A stretch of 8,419 nucleotides of DNA from an uncultured Xanthobacteraceae bacterium (GCA_955652195.1 CATPBC010000094.1:1-8419), one strand, 5' to 3'; positions 1-6,007 are shown, counted from the first letter of the stretch. Notes: generated by a model not told the origin, from the letters alone. Program-made: numbers and translations.

Positions 1-345
1 CGCCTCGACGACAGTTTCGGTCTCCGGTCGAGGTACCAGCGTGGCTTCGTTGACGCGAAGCCGTAGCGTCCAAAATTCCTTGGTTCCGGTAATCCGCGCC
101 ACCGGTTCATCGCCAAGTCGGCGGCGTGCCAGCGCGGCAATTGCGCTCTGTTGTTGTGGCGTCAGCACCTGCCCCGCGCGCGCCGCCAGTGCCGCGTGGT
201 CAAGACCCAGCGCATGGCCGACGAGCACGCGCGCATCGAGTTCGGCCGTGTCGATGCCGGCGGCACGGAATTCCGTCGCCCACACCCGCCGCGAATCGGC
301 AACCGTAAGATGTCTCCCTGCAGCGGGAACAGCGATCTGTCGCAT
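1..345 (-). CDS. prmC: PrmC, release factor glutamine methyltransferase (N-terminal part, cut by window edge)
   Basis: PrmC transfers a methyl group from S-adenosylmethionine to the glutamine of the GGQ motif in release factors RF1 and RF2, in the cytoplasm. Translating the minus strand from the ATG at 345 gives 115 open codons to the window edge. The helical N-terminal domain (residues 1 to about 95) carries the family signature around residues 80-92 (EPVARITGTKEFW), and the methyltransferase domain begins with VPRPETE at 104-110. The NPPY catalytic motif would lie beyond the edge and cannot be checked. The gene follows prfA by 48 bp, so the modifying enzyme and its substrate are probably co-transcribed. 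No good Shine-Dalgarno precedes the ATG. The reading frame stays open a short way upstream, so a TTG or CTG start slightly upstream is possible. A seven-codon ORF (386-363 minus) with a purine-rich leader lies in the gap. Family call is firm; the exact start is less so. Confidence 0.9.
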   Translation of the reverse strand, partial: MRQIAVPAAGRHLTVADSRRVWATEFRAAGIDTAELDARVLVGHALGLDHAALAARAGQVLTPQQQSAIAALARRRLGDEPVARITGTKEFWTLRLRVNEATLVPRPETETVVEA

Positions 346-393
346 GTTCAGCGGATCTGAATTCAAACGCGCCCCACCAAGTTCATCCCCGCC

Positions 394-1467
394 TCAAGCA
401 TCCTGCGCCGCAAGCTGCGCCGCTTGGTTCTCGGCCACCAGCGCGTCGATGATTTCGCCGAGCGCTTCGCCCTCGAGGATCTGCGGCAGCTTATAAAGCG
501 TCAGGTTGATCCGATGGTCGGAAACGCGTCCTTGCGGGTAGTTGTAGGTGCGGATGCGTTCGGAACGGTCGCCGGTTCCGACTTGGCCGCGCCGCTCTGC
601 GGCGCGCGCTGCGTCCTGTTTCTGACGTTGCAGATCGTATAGCCGCGTCCGCAGCACGGCGAACGCCTTGGCGCGGTTGCGATGCTGCGAACGGTCCTCC
701 TGCATCATGACAATGATACCTGAAGGAATATGCGTCACCCGCACTGCCGATTCGGTTTTGTTGACATGCTGTCCGCCAGCGCCGCTCGAACGCAGCGTAT
801 CGATCTTGAGATCGGTATCGTTGATCGCGACATCGAGGTCCTCTGCCTCGGGCAAGACCGCAACCGTGGCGGTTGAGGTGTGGATGCGGCCCGAGGCTTC
901 GGTGTCGGGCACGCGCTGTACGCGGTGAACGCCGGATTCAAATTTCAGCTTGGCAAAAGCGCCGCGGCCGCGGATTTCGGCAACGATCTCCTTATAGCCG
1001 CCCATCGAGCCCTCGCTCGCGGCGACGATTTCGACTTTCCAGCCCTGCTTGGCGGCATAGCGCTCGTACATGCGGAACAGATTGCCGGCAAACAAAGCGG
1101 CCTCGTCGCCGCCGGTGCCGGCACGAATTTCGAGTATGACGTTACGCTCGTCCATCGCATCTTTGGGCACGAGCGCTAATCGCAATTGGCGTTCGAGTTC
1201 AACACGCTGCGCTTCCACTTGCGGTTTTTCCGCTTCGGCGATCGACCGCATTTCCGGATCGGTCGTCGGGTCGGCGATCAGGCTCATGAGGTCGTCCAAT
1301 TCGCGCTGCACGGCGCGATAGGATCGGACCGCTTCGACCACGGGAGCAAGCTCGGCAAATTCCCGCGACAGCTTGACATAAATCTCGGCCGGCAGGGCGG
1401 CGGCGAGATCGCGTTCTAGTGCGGCGTGCCGTATGAAGAGGGCATCGAGTTTCTGGTCGGGTAGCAT
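394..1467 (-). CDS. prfA: Peptide chain release factor 1 (RF1)
   Basis: RF1 recognises UAA and UAG stop codons in the ribosomal A site and triggers release of the finished protein. The 357-residue product is close to the usual length of about 360. It has the helical N-terminal domain (about 1-105), the codon-recognition region with the RF1-type PxT motif (PDT, 187-189, within [17 protein letters not shown]), and the catalytic GGQ loop (231-233, within [18 protein letters not shown]). The PxT motif, rather than the SPF of RF2, makes it RF1. The ATG at 1467 gives the typical [11 protein letters not shown]-terminus. The Q233 methylation enzyme prmC lies directly downstream. The leader is odd: there is no clear Shine-Dalgarno, the best purine run (GGGA) is 12 nt from the ATG, and it lies inside the foot of a long inverted repeat starting 6 nt upstream. 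Confidence 0.97.
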   Translation of the reverse strand: MLPDQKLDALFIRHAALERDLAAALPAEIYVKLSREFAELAPVVEAVRSYRAVQRELDDLMSLIADPTTDPEMRSIAEAEKPQVEAQRVELERQLRLALVPKDAMDERNVILEIRAGTGGDEAALFAGNLFRMYERYAAKQGWKVEIVAASEGSMGGYKEIVAEIRGRGAFAKLKFESGVHRVQRVPDTEASGRIHTSTATVAVLPEAEDLDVAINDTDLKIDTLRSSGAGGQHVNKTESAVRVTHIPSGIIVMMQEDRSQHRNRAKAFAVLRTRLYDLQRQKQDAARAAERRGQVGTGDRSERIRTYNYPQGRVSDHRINLTLYKLPQILEGEALGEIIDALVAENQAAQLAAQDA

Positions 1468-1473
1468 TTCGGT

Positions 1474-1548
1474 CTAGTGTCCCGATTCCGAAGTTCGCAA
1501 GTGTTTGCGGCGCCTCTGATGCGAACTTCGGAATCAAAGGGACACTAG
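1474..1548. repeat. Inverted-repeat hairpin element, copy 1
   Basis: A 75-bp near-perfect palindrome immediately upstream of prfA. The outer stem is 10 bp (CTAGTGTCCC at 1474-1483 with GGGACACTAG at 1539-1548). The inner stem is 16 bp (1484-1499 with 1520-1535). An unpaired AAA (1536-1538) lies in the right arm and a 20-nt loop occupies 1500-1519. All 26 pairs are Watson-Crick. Read on the minus strand it has the same layout as the second element at 1562-1637: CTAGTGT end, TTT bulge, GAAGTTC core and a loop starting TCnGAG. It has no coding capacity. It could be a MITE-like remnant, a REP-like palindrome, or a structured part of the prfA leader. No U-run follows it on either strand, so it is not a typical intrinsic terminator. 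Confidence 0.93.
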
Positions 1549-1561
1549 CAAATTTATGATT

Positions 1562-1637
1562 CTAGTGTGGTTTTGGATTTGAAGTTCCTATCCGAGCCAG
1601 CCGCTTAATCGTAGGAACTTCAAATCCACCACACTAG
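1562..1637. repeat. Inverted-repeat hairpin element, copy 2
   Basis: A 76-bp near-perfect palindrome, 13 bp from copy 1. The outer stem is 10 bp (CTAGTGTGGT at 1562-1571 with ACCACACTAG at 1628-1637). An unpaired TTT sits at 1572-1574. The inner stem is 16 bp (1575-1590 with 1612-1627), and the 21-nt loop is 1591-1611. All 26 pairs are Watson-Crick. It is in the opposite orientation to copy 1, since the bulge here is in the left arm on the plus strand. The loop shares TCnGAGnC and GCCGC with copy 1, so the two are homologous along their whole length despite nine differing stem positions. Confidence 0.93.
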
Positions 1638-1657
1638 CCACGCCTGGGATCTGCAAA

Positions 1658-1686
1658 ATACTTGTACATCATCAGTTCTAGGTAAA
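1658..1686 (-). promoter_or_regulatory. Possible sigma-70-like promoter upstream of prfA
   Basis: On the minus strand, TTTACC (1686-1681) is followed after 17 nt by AAGTAT (1663-1658), in one of the few AT-richer parts of the ptsP-prfA gap. This matches the -35 consensus at 4 of 6 positions and the -10 at 3 of 6, so it is weak. If it is used, the prfA transcript would begin with both hairpin elements in its leader. prfA could equally be transcribed only by read-through from ptsP. Confidence 0.22.
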
Positions 1687-1734
1687 AGACGCGCTGCCCC
1701 GGCACAATGCCCGCGCCCAAATTAACCTAGCTTT

Positions 1735-1758
1735 ATCGCGGCCTGCATCGCGGCCTGC
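1735..1758. repeat. Perfect 12-bp tandem duplication
   Basis: The unit ATCGCGGCCTGC occurs twice head to tail at 1735-1746 and 1747-1758, about 30 bp downstream of the ptsP stop codon. It is noncoding and has no evident function. The rest of the gap between ptsP and the hairpin elements (1638-1785) holds no gene I can support. Confidence 0.85.
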
Positions 1759-1785
1759 TGGTGCGGCGGCCGGACTGTGGCGGCT

Positions 1786-4053
1786 TTAAACCTGCAAGCC
1801 GTTTTCGGCGGCGAACTTTTCCAATTGCGCGCGAATTGGAATGCCGCCGGACGGTTTCTCAATCAAGGGCGAAAGAAAGGCCGCGACCTTGCGGCAATGG
1901 AGATCGAGGAGCATCGCCTTGACCGGCCCGACCGCAGAAGGCGTCAGCGACAATGAGCGGTAGCCGATGGCGACGAGCGCGAGCGCGCCGATCGGCTGCG
2001 ACGCCAGCTCTCCGCAAACCGTGGCCGGCTTACGATGAGCACGAGCCTTGTCGGCAATGTCCTTCAACGCACGCAGGACCGGCGCCGACAATGCATCGAA
2101 CCGACCGGAGACGCGCGGATTACCGCGGTCGATCGCATAAAGGAACTGCACCAAATCGTTCGAGCCGATTGAGAGAAAGTCGGCTCGCTCGAGCAATTCG
2201 TCGAGCTGATAAAGCAGCGAGGGGACTTCCACCATGCTGCCCACTTCGACTTCGTCGGGCAATTTGTGGCCGTGGCGGCGAAGGTGTGTCAGTTCGCGTT
2301 CAACGAATTCCTTGGCCTGATCGAACTCCTGCACGGCCGAGATCATCGGAAACATGATTTTCAGCGCGCGCCCGCTGCCGGCCCGAAGCAGCGCCCGCAA
2401 TTGGGTGCGCAGCAAACCGGGGCGGTCGAGCCCGAGCCGGATGGCGCGCCACCCTAGTGCGGGATTTTCCTCTTCAAGGTTGCGCATGTAAGGCAGCAGC
2501 TTGTCGCCGCCGATGTCGAGTGTGCGGAAGGTCACAGGCTTGCTGCCGGCGGCGTCCAGAACCGCGCGGTACAGCGCATATTGTTCGCTGCTTCTTGGAA
2601 AGCTTGGCGCGACCATGAACTGAAGTTCGGTACGGAACAGGCCGATACCGCACGCGCCGGTATCGTCAATATGCGGCAGGTCGACGCTCAACCCGGCATT
2701 AAGCAGCAAGACTATTTCCTCGCCGTCCTTGGTTATGCACGGTTTGTCGCGCAGTGCGGCGTATTGCTGTTGCCGCCGCGCGCGCAGGCGGACGCGCTCG
2801 ACATAGGCCGCTTCCATGTCAGGCAACGGCCGGATCTGTAAATCGCCGGCGGAACCGTCGACGATGATGGCATCGCCGGGATCGACAATGCCGGTGGCAT
2901 TCTCGATCTCGCCGACGGCAGGAATGCCGAGCGCCCGCGCTACGATAGCGACATGCGAATGCGGACCACCTTCCTCCAGCACCAGGCCGCGCAACCGCTT
3001 GCGGTCATAATCGAGCAGTGCCGCCGGCCCCATCGAGCGGGCGACCAGGATCGCGTTCTCCGGCAGGCTTTCGCGCGACGGCGCGTGATCGCGGCCGGTA
3101 AGCTGGCGCATCAACCGGTTGGCGAGGTCGTCGAGATCGTGCAATCGCTCGCGCAGAAATGGATCGGTCTGCCGCAACATTCGCGCGCGCGTGTCGGATT
3201 GCACGCGCTCTACCGCGGCTTCAGCCGTGAGCCCGGTCAGCACGGCTTCTTCCAGCTTGTGCGCCCAGCCGCGGTCGTACGCGAACATCCGATAGGCTTC
3301 CAGCACGTCCCGGTGCTCGCCGCCCTCGACCACGTCGCCGTGTTCGAGCATTTCATCGAGGTTGGTGCGCAGGCTGTCCACTGCCGACGTCAAGCGCGCC
3401 ACTTCCTTCTGTACGTCCTCGGCAATGAAATTGGTTACGACCACACGCGGCTCGTGCAGCACGACGTGTCCGAGCGCGATGCCTTCGCTCAACGGCGAGC
3501 CCTTGAGATGGACAGAACGCCGGGCGGCAGGCTCGGCGCCGGGCAGTGCCAACGCGGACAGCTCGCCCGAGGCGATCATTTCCGCCAGCACCATCGCGGT
3601 GGTTTGCAGCGCCTCGACTTCTTCCTCGGAATAGGTGCGGCGTGCGCGATTCTGCACGACCAGCACGCCAAGGGTGTTGCCGGCGCGCAAGATCGGCACC
3701 CCGAGGAATGAGTGGTAAATTTCCTCGCCGGTTTCCGGCCGGTACGAGAAGGCCGGATGCGCTTGCGCGTTCGACAGGTTGATTGCGCTTGCTTGGCTGG
3801 CAACCAAGCCGACCAAGCCCTCGTCGGAGCGCATTACCGTGCGGTGCACGGCGTCGCGATTGAGGCCTTCGGTTGCATAGAGTTCGAGCGTGGAATCGAC
3901 GCGCAGCACATAAACCGAGCAGACCTCCGCAACCATGTTGGCGGCGATCAGCACCACAATCTTGTCGAGGCGTTCCTGCGCGCTGACCGGCTCCGCCATC
4001 ACTTCGCGAAGCCGACGCAACAGCACGCGCGGACCACCTAGCGCGCCACGCAT
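1786..4053 (-). CDS. ptsP: PtsP, enzyme I of the nitrogen phosphotransferase system (GAF-EI fusion)
   Basis: EI-Ntr takes phosphate from phosphoenolpyruvate onto a histidine and passes it to NPr (PtsO) and then EIIA-Ntr (PtsN). This is a regulatory cytoplasmic relay that links nitrogen status to potassium uptake, carbon storage and stress responses. The 755-residue product has an N-terminal GAF domain (about 28-160) and a PEP-utiliser N-terminal region (about 185-310). The mobile swivelling domain has the phospho-histidine motif GGPHSHVAI (H367 by alignment with enzyme I), and the C-terminal PEP-binding barrel (about 430-715) has the signature SIGSNDLVQFLYAIDRGN (628-645) and catalytic Cys680 in VCGELASQP. 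In this family the GAF domain is known to respond to glutamine and 2-oxoglutarate. The start at 4053 has GAGGGA 8 nt upstream and gives the usual MRGALGGPRVLLRRL N-terminus. It lies between lysC and prfA, as I recall for related Hyphomicrobiales. Nothing looks truncated. Confidence 0.97.
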   Translation of the reverse strand: MRGALGGPRVLLRRLREVMAEPVSAQERLDKIVVLIAANMVAEVCSVYVLRVDSTLELYATEGLNRDAVHRTVMRSDEGLVGLVASQASAINLSNAQAHPAFSYRPETGEEIYHSFLGVPILRAGNTLGVLVVQNRARRTYSEEEVEALQTTAMVLAEMIASGELSALALPGAEPAARRSVHLKGSPLSEGIALGHVVLHEPRVVVTNFIAEDVQKEVARLTSAVDSLRTNLDEMLEHGDVVEGGEHRDVLEAYRMFAYDRGWAHKLEEAVLTGLTAEAAVERVQSDTRARMLRQTDPFLRERLHDLDDLANRLMRQLTGRDHAPSRESLPENAILVARSMGPAALLDYDRKRLRGLVLEEGGPHSHVAIVARALGIPAVGEIENATGIVDPGDAIIVDGSAGDLQIRPLPDMEAAYVERVRLRARRQQQYAALRDKPCITKDGEEIVLLLNAGLSVDLPHIDDTGACGIGLFRTELQFMVAPSFPRSSEQYALYRAVLDAAGSKPVTFRTLDIGGDKLLPYMRNLEEENPALGWRAIRLGLDRPGLLRTQLRALLRAGSGRALKIMFPMISAVQEFDQAKEFVERELTHLRRHGHKLPDEVEVGSMVEVPSLLYQLDELLERADFLSIGSNDLVQFLYAIDRGNPRVSGRFDALSAPVLRALKDIADKARAHRKPATVCGELASQPIGALALVAIGYRSLSLTPSAVGPVKAMLLDLHCRKVAAFLSPLIEKPSGGIPIRAQLEKFAAENGLQV

Positions 4054-4061
4054 GGCGTGAG

Positions 4062-4067
4062 GTCCCT
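4062..4067 (-). promoter_or_regulatory. Ribosome binding site of ptsP
   Basis: GAGGGA on the minus strand lies 8 nt before the ATG at 4053 and supports that start for ptsP. Confidence 0.75.
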
Positions 4068-4078
4068 CGGGCCTGGCT

Positions 4079-4117
4079 ATGACCGGAGCGGAGCCCGCGC
4101 CTCGCGCCCCCGGTCAT
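4079..4117. repeat. 8-bp inverted repeat in the ptsP leader
   Basis: ATGACCGG (4079-4086) and CCGGTCAT (4110-4117) are perfect reverse complements around a 23-nt GC-rich loop. On the minus strand the loop can form a smaller GCGG-GCT-CCGC hairpin. It lies 25 nt upstream of the ptsP ATG. It could be a leader structure or the terminator of lysC, but no T-tract follows. The remaining 139 bp up to the lysC stop (4118-4256) show no gene. Confidence 0.55.
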
Positions 4118-4256
4118 GATCAAAGAGGAATTCGCCCGGATTGCGGTCCGCAGCGAATGTCCTAAAGCCTATATCGAATGCGGCATGCAAACCGCAAGCC
4201 AAGACAGCGATGTGACGATGCAGGACTATTGTGCGCCGCAACCCAAAGGTCGCGGC

Positions 4257-5522
4257 TTATGCCGCTTTATCGAGACCATACAGCGAATGCAGCGTGCGCA
4301 CCGCAAGTTCGGTGAAGGCGGCGTCGATGAGGAGCGAAAACTTGATCTCCGAGGTGGTGATGGCGCGGATATTGATGGACCGCGCGGCAAGAGCCTTGAA
4401 CGCTTCTGCCGCGACGCCGGCATGGCTGCGCATCCCGATGCCGATCACCGATACTTTCGCGACATCGGTGGCGCCATCGAGCCGCGCATAGCCGATCGCG
4501 CGCTTTGCTTTCCCGATCACATCCAGCGAGCGTTGATAATCCGACGCCGGCACCGTGAAAGTGATGTCGGTCGTTTTGCCGTCGCCCGAGACGTTCTGGA
4601 CGATCATGTCGACGTTGACGTTGGCTTCCGCAAGCGGTCCGAAAATAGCCGCCGCAACGCCGGGCTTGTCCAAAACTTCGCGGACCGAGATTTGCGCCTC
4701 GTCCCTCGAGAAGGCGATGCCGGTAACGGTATGCTGTTCCATGATTTCACCCTCGTCGCAGATCAGTGTTCCAGGCGGGCTGTCGTGCGGATCGATTTTC
4801 TCCGGCGGGTCGAAACTCGAGCGTACGAAAATACGTACGTTATGCATCATGGCAAGTTCAACCGAGCGGACCTGCATGACCTTGGCGCCAAGCGAAGCGA
4901 GCTCCAGCATTTCCTCGAAAGCCACACGCGCGAGCCGCCGCGCGCGCGGCACAACACGCGGATCGGTGGTGTAGACACCATCAACGTCGGTGTAGATGTC
5001 GCAGCGGTCGGCGCGGATTGCGGCTGCGATCGCCACCGCCGATGTGTCGGATCCGCCACGGCCGAGCGTGGCGATGCGGCCGCTCTCCCGGTGAATGCCC
5101 TGGAATCCGGTGATCACCGCGACTTCCTTGCCTTCGGCGAAACGCCGGACCAATTCCTCGCCATTGATGTCGAGGATTCGCGCCGAGCCGTGCGCTTCCG
5201 AAGTTGCGATCGGCACCTGCCAGCCCTGCCAGGACCGGGCATTGATGTCGAGGTCCTGGAGCGCGATAGCCAGAAGGCCGGCGGTGACCTGCTCGCCCGT
5301 CGCAACCACGGCGTCGTATTCGCGCGCGTCAAAGATGCGGCGCCGTCTGAGAGTCTCCTCGCACCAGGTGACGAGCTGGTCGGTCGTGCCGGACATCGCC
5401 GAGACCACGACGGCAACCTCATGGCCGGCATCGACCTCGCGCTTGACGTGGCGCGCGACATTGCGGATGCGGTCGACATTAGCGACCGAGGTTCCGCCGA
5501 ATTTCATGACGAGGCGAGCCAT
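4257..5522 (-). CDS. lysC: Aspartate kinase (aspartokinase), ACT-regulated
   Basis: The enzyme phosphorylates L-aspartate with ATP, the first step toward lysine (and diaminopimelate), threonine, methionine and isoleucine. The 421-residue product has the amino acid kinase domain (1 to about 250) with KFGGTSV (7-13), ATGEQVT (74-80), the GRGGSDT substrate and nucleotide loop (154-160) and YTDVDGVYTTDPR (177-189). Two ACT domains follow (about 266-345 and 355-421). The second carries GIGMRSHAGVAAEAFKALAA and is expected to bind inhibitory lysine or threonine. Length and layout are those of a monofunctional class, with no homoserine dehydrogenase fused. The ATG at 5522 gives the expected MARLVMKFGG start. 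However, it lies inside three 13-bp tandem repeats and has no clear Shine-Dalgarno. A second ATG at codon 6 is possible but less likely. Downstream on the same strand, ptsP follows after 203 bp. Confidence 0.97.
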   Translation of the reverse strand: MARLVMKFGGTSVANVDRIRNVARHVKREVDAGHEVAVVVSAMSGTTDQLVTWCEETLRRRRIFDAREYDAVVATGEQVTAGLLAIALQDLDINARSWQGWQVPIATSEAHGSARILDINGEELVRRFAEGKEVAVITGFQGIHRESGRIATLGRGGSDTSAVAIAAAIRADRCDIYTDVDGVYTTDPRVVPRARRLARVAFEEMLELASLGAKVMQVRSVELAMMHNVRIFVRSSFDPPEKIDPHDSPPGTLICDEGEIMEQHTVTGIAFSRDEAQISVREVLDKPGVAAAIFGPLAEANVNVDMIVQNVSGDGKTTDITFTVPASDYQRSLDVIGKAKRAIGYARLDGATDVAKVSVIGIGMRSHAGVAAEAFKALAARSINIRAITTSEIKFSLLIDAAFTELAVRTLHSLYGLDKAA

Positions 5523-5557
5523 GAGTCTAAACCATGAGCCTAAACTATGAACCTAAA
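5519..5557. repeat. Three 13-bp tandem repeats spanning the lysC start codon
   Basis: On the plus strand the units are CCATGAGTCTAAA (5519-5531), CCATGAGCCTAAA (5532-5544) and CTATGAACCTAAA (5545-5557). Adjacent units differ by 1 and 2 bases. On the coding (minus) strand each reads TTTAG-(two variable bases)-TCATGG or a close variant, and the lysC ATG sits in the first unit. The ATG in the second unit opens a two-codon ORF (ATG GTT TAG, 5535-5527) ending 4 nt before the lysC ATG. Because 13 is not a multiple of 3, gain or loss of a unit changes the frame of any upstream start relative to lysC. Confidence 0.9.
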
Positions 5558-5592
5558 CAATCGCTGGATGTGTGCCGCGCGCCGATGCAATT

Positions 5593-5625
5593 GCGCCGGC
5601 CGGCATGTCGTCACCGGACCGGCGC
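5593..5625. repeat. GC-rich hairpin in the lysC leader region
   Basis: GCGCCGG (5593-5599) pairs with CCGGCGC (5619-5625). An inner CCGG (5600-5603) pairs with CCGG (5614-5617), leaving a bulged A at 5618 and a 10-nt loop. That gives 11 strong pairs about 70 nt upstream of the lysC ATG. No T-tract follows on either strand, so it is not a standard terminator or attenuator. It may be a leader structure or simply a GC-rich palindrome. The surrounding noncoding stretch (5558-5788) contains nothing else I can support. Confidence 0.6.
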
Positions 5626-5788
5626 GAAATCGCGCGTATACATACCGGGGGGGTCTGCGATCCGCAATATAGCGAGGCGCCGGTGCATGGCGTCTTGGCG
5701 TCGGCGAGAATGGAAATTAACGATAAGGCAACGTCGCGGTGGCGCCTAACAGCCGCAAGCACCGCAGTGTCTCGTCATCAGCGTGTCG

Positions 5789-5911
5789 CTAAGCACCGGC
5801 CAAATCACCGCCATCACGCTTGTCAATCGGCGGCTGCCGTGACATCTCACCGAAGCATGCGGCAGTCGCCATAAGCGAAGACCAAAAAGCGACCCACAGC
5901 AGGGCAGGCAT
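5789..5911 (-). CDS. Putative 40-residue single-pass membrane protein
   Basis: A small ORF of 40 codons plus stop, starting at the ATG at 5911. The product begins MPALLWVAFWSSLMATAACF, a hydrophobic run of about 20 residues that could span the inner membrane. A polar tail (about 23-40) carries R25, K31, R32 and several Asp residues. By the positive-inside rule the tail should be cytoplasmic. The start is supported by GAGGAGG 8 nt upstream, the strongest ribosome binding site in the window. The same frame runs upstream to 6025, but the internal ATG with its Shine-Dalgarno is a far better start. It is divergent from the dehydrogenase gene (96 bp apart) and lies upstream of lysC on the same strand. 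I recognise no family and assign no function. Confidence 0.6.
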   Translation of the reverse strand: MPALLWVAFWSSLMATAACFGEMSRQPPIDKRDGGDLAGA

Positions 5912-5919
5912 GACCGTTT

Positions 5920-5926
5920 CCTCCTC
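5920..5926 (-). promoter_or_regulatory. Strong ribosome binding site of the small membrane ORF
   Basis: GAGGAGG on the minus strand is separated by AAACGGTC (8 nt) from the ATG at 5911. It nearly fully complements the 16S anti-Shine-Dalgarno. It is the main evidence that the 40-codon ORF is translated, and from this start. Confidence 0.7.
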
Positions 5927-5998
5927 TGCGGAATGGGTCACCTGAACGCCTTCATTTAACGTTTTTGCGTGAGTGCAGTTCCGGCAATTTGTTTGCTC

Positions 5999-6004
5999 GA
6001 GGAA
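5999..6004 (+). promoter_or_regulatory. Ribosome binding site of the 3-hydroxyacyl-CoA dehydrogenase gene
   Basis: GAGGAA ends 3 nt before the ATG at 6008 (GAGG core 5 nt away). It decides between this ATG and the in-frame GTG at 5969, which would add 13 residues before the Rossmann fold and has no Shine-Dalgarno. Confidence 0.65.
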
Positions 6005-6007
6005 ACG

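Noticed and set aside
41..496. 151-codon plus-strand frame across the prmC-prfA junction
   Set aside because: It is antisense to both prmC and prfA, Ser/Ala/Arg-rich and without any domain.
1474..1637. The two hairpins as ordinary intrinsic terminators of ptsP
   Set aside because: Neither stem is followed by a T-run on either strand. The AT-rich 13-nt spacer does not qualify, and the shared CTAG ends and bulge point to a repeat family instead.
2953..3711. 252-codon plus-strand frame opposite ptsP
   Set aside because: It is antisense to the EI-Ntr gene, with no motif and no ribosome binding site; a shadow of GC-rich codon use.
3353..4123. 256-codon minus-strand frame overlapping the 5' half of ptsP
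   Set aside because: It is out of frame with ptsP and its translation is Arg- and Ala-rich low-complexity sequence; the ptsP frame has all catalytic motifs.
4116..5537. 473-codon open frame on the plus strand opposite lysC
   Set aside because: It lies antisense to an unmistakable aspartate kinase. Its product is rich in Arg, Asp and His with no recognisable domain, as expected of the complement of a GC-rich gene.
5523..5788. Lysine or other known riboswitch upstream of lysC
   Set aside because: The leader lacks the multi-helix layout of a lysine riboswitch; only one GC-rich hairpin is visible and no terminator follows.
5553..5874. Short frames on both strands between lysC and the small membrane ORF (minus 5553-5762, plus 5572-5874)
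   Set aside because: They start with GTG without ribosome binding sites and have no recognisable composition or motif; they overlap the lysC repeats and leader hairpin.
5969..6007. Upstream GTG start adding 13 residues to the dehydrogenase
   Set aside because: It has no Shine-Dalgarno, while the ATG at 6008 has GAGG at good spacing and places the Rossmann motif at the usual distance from the start.
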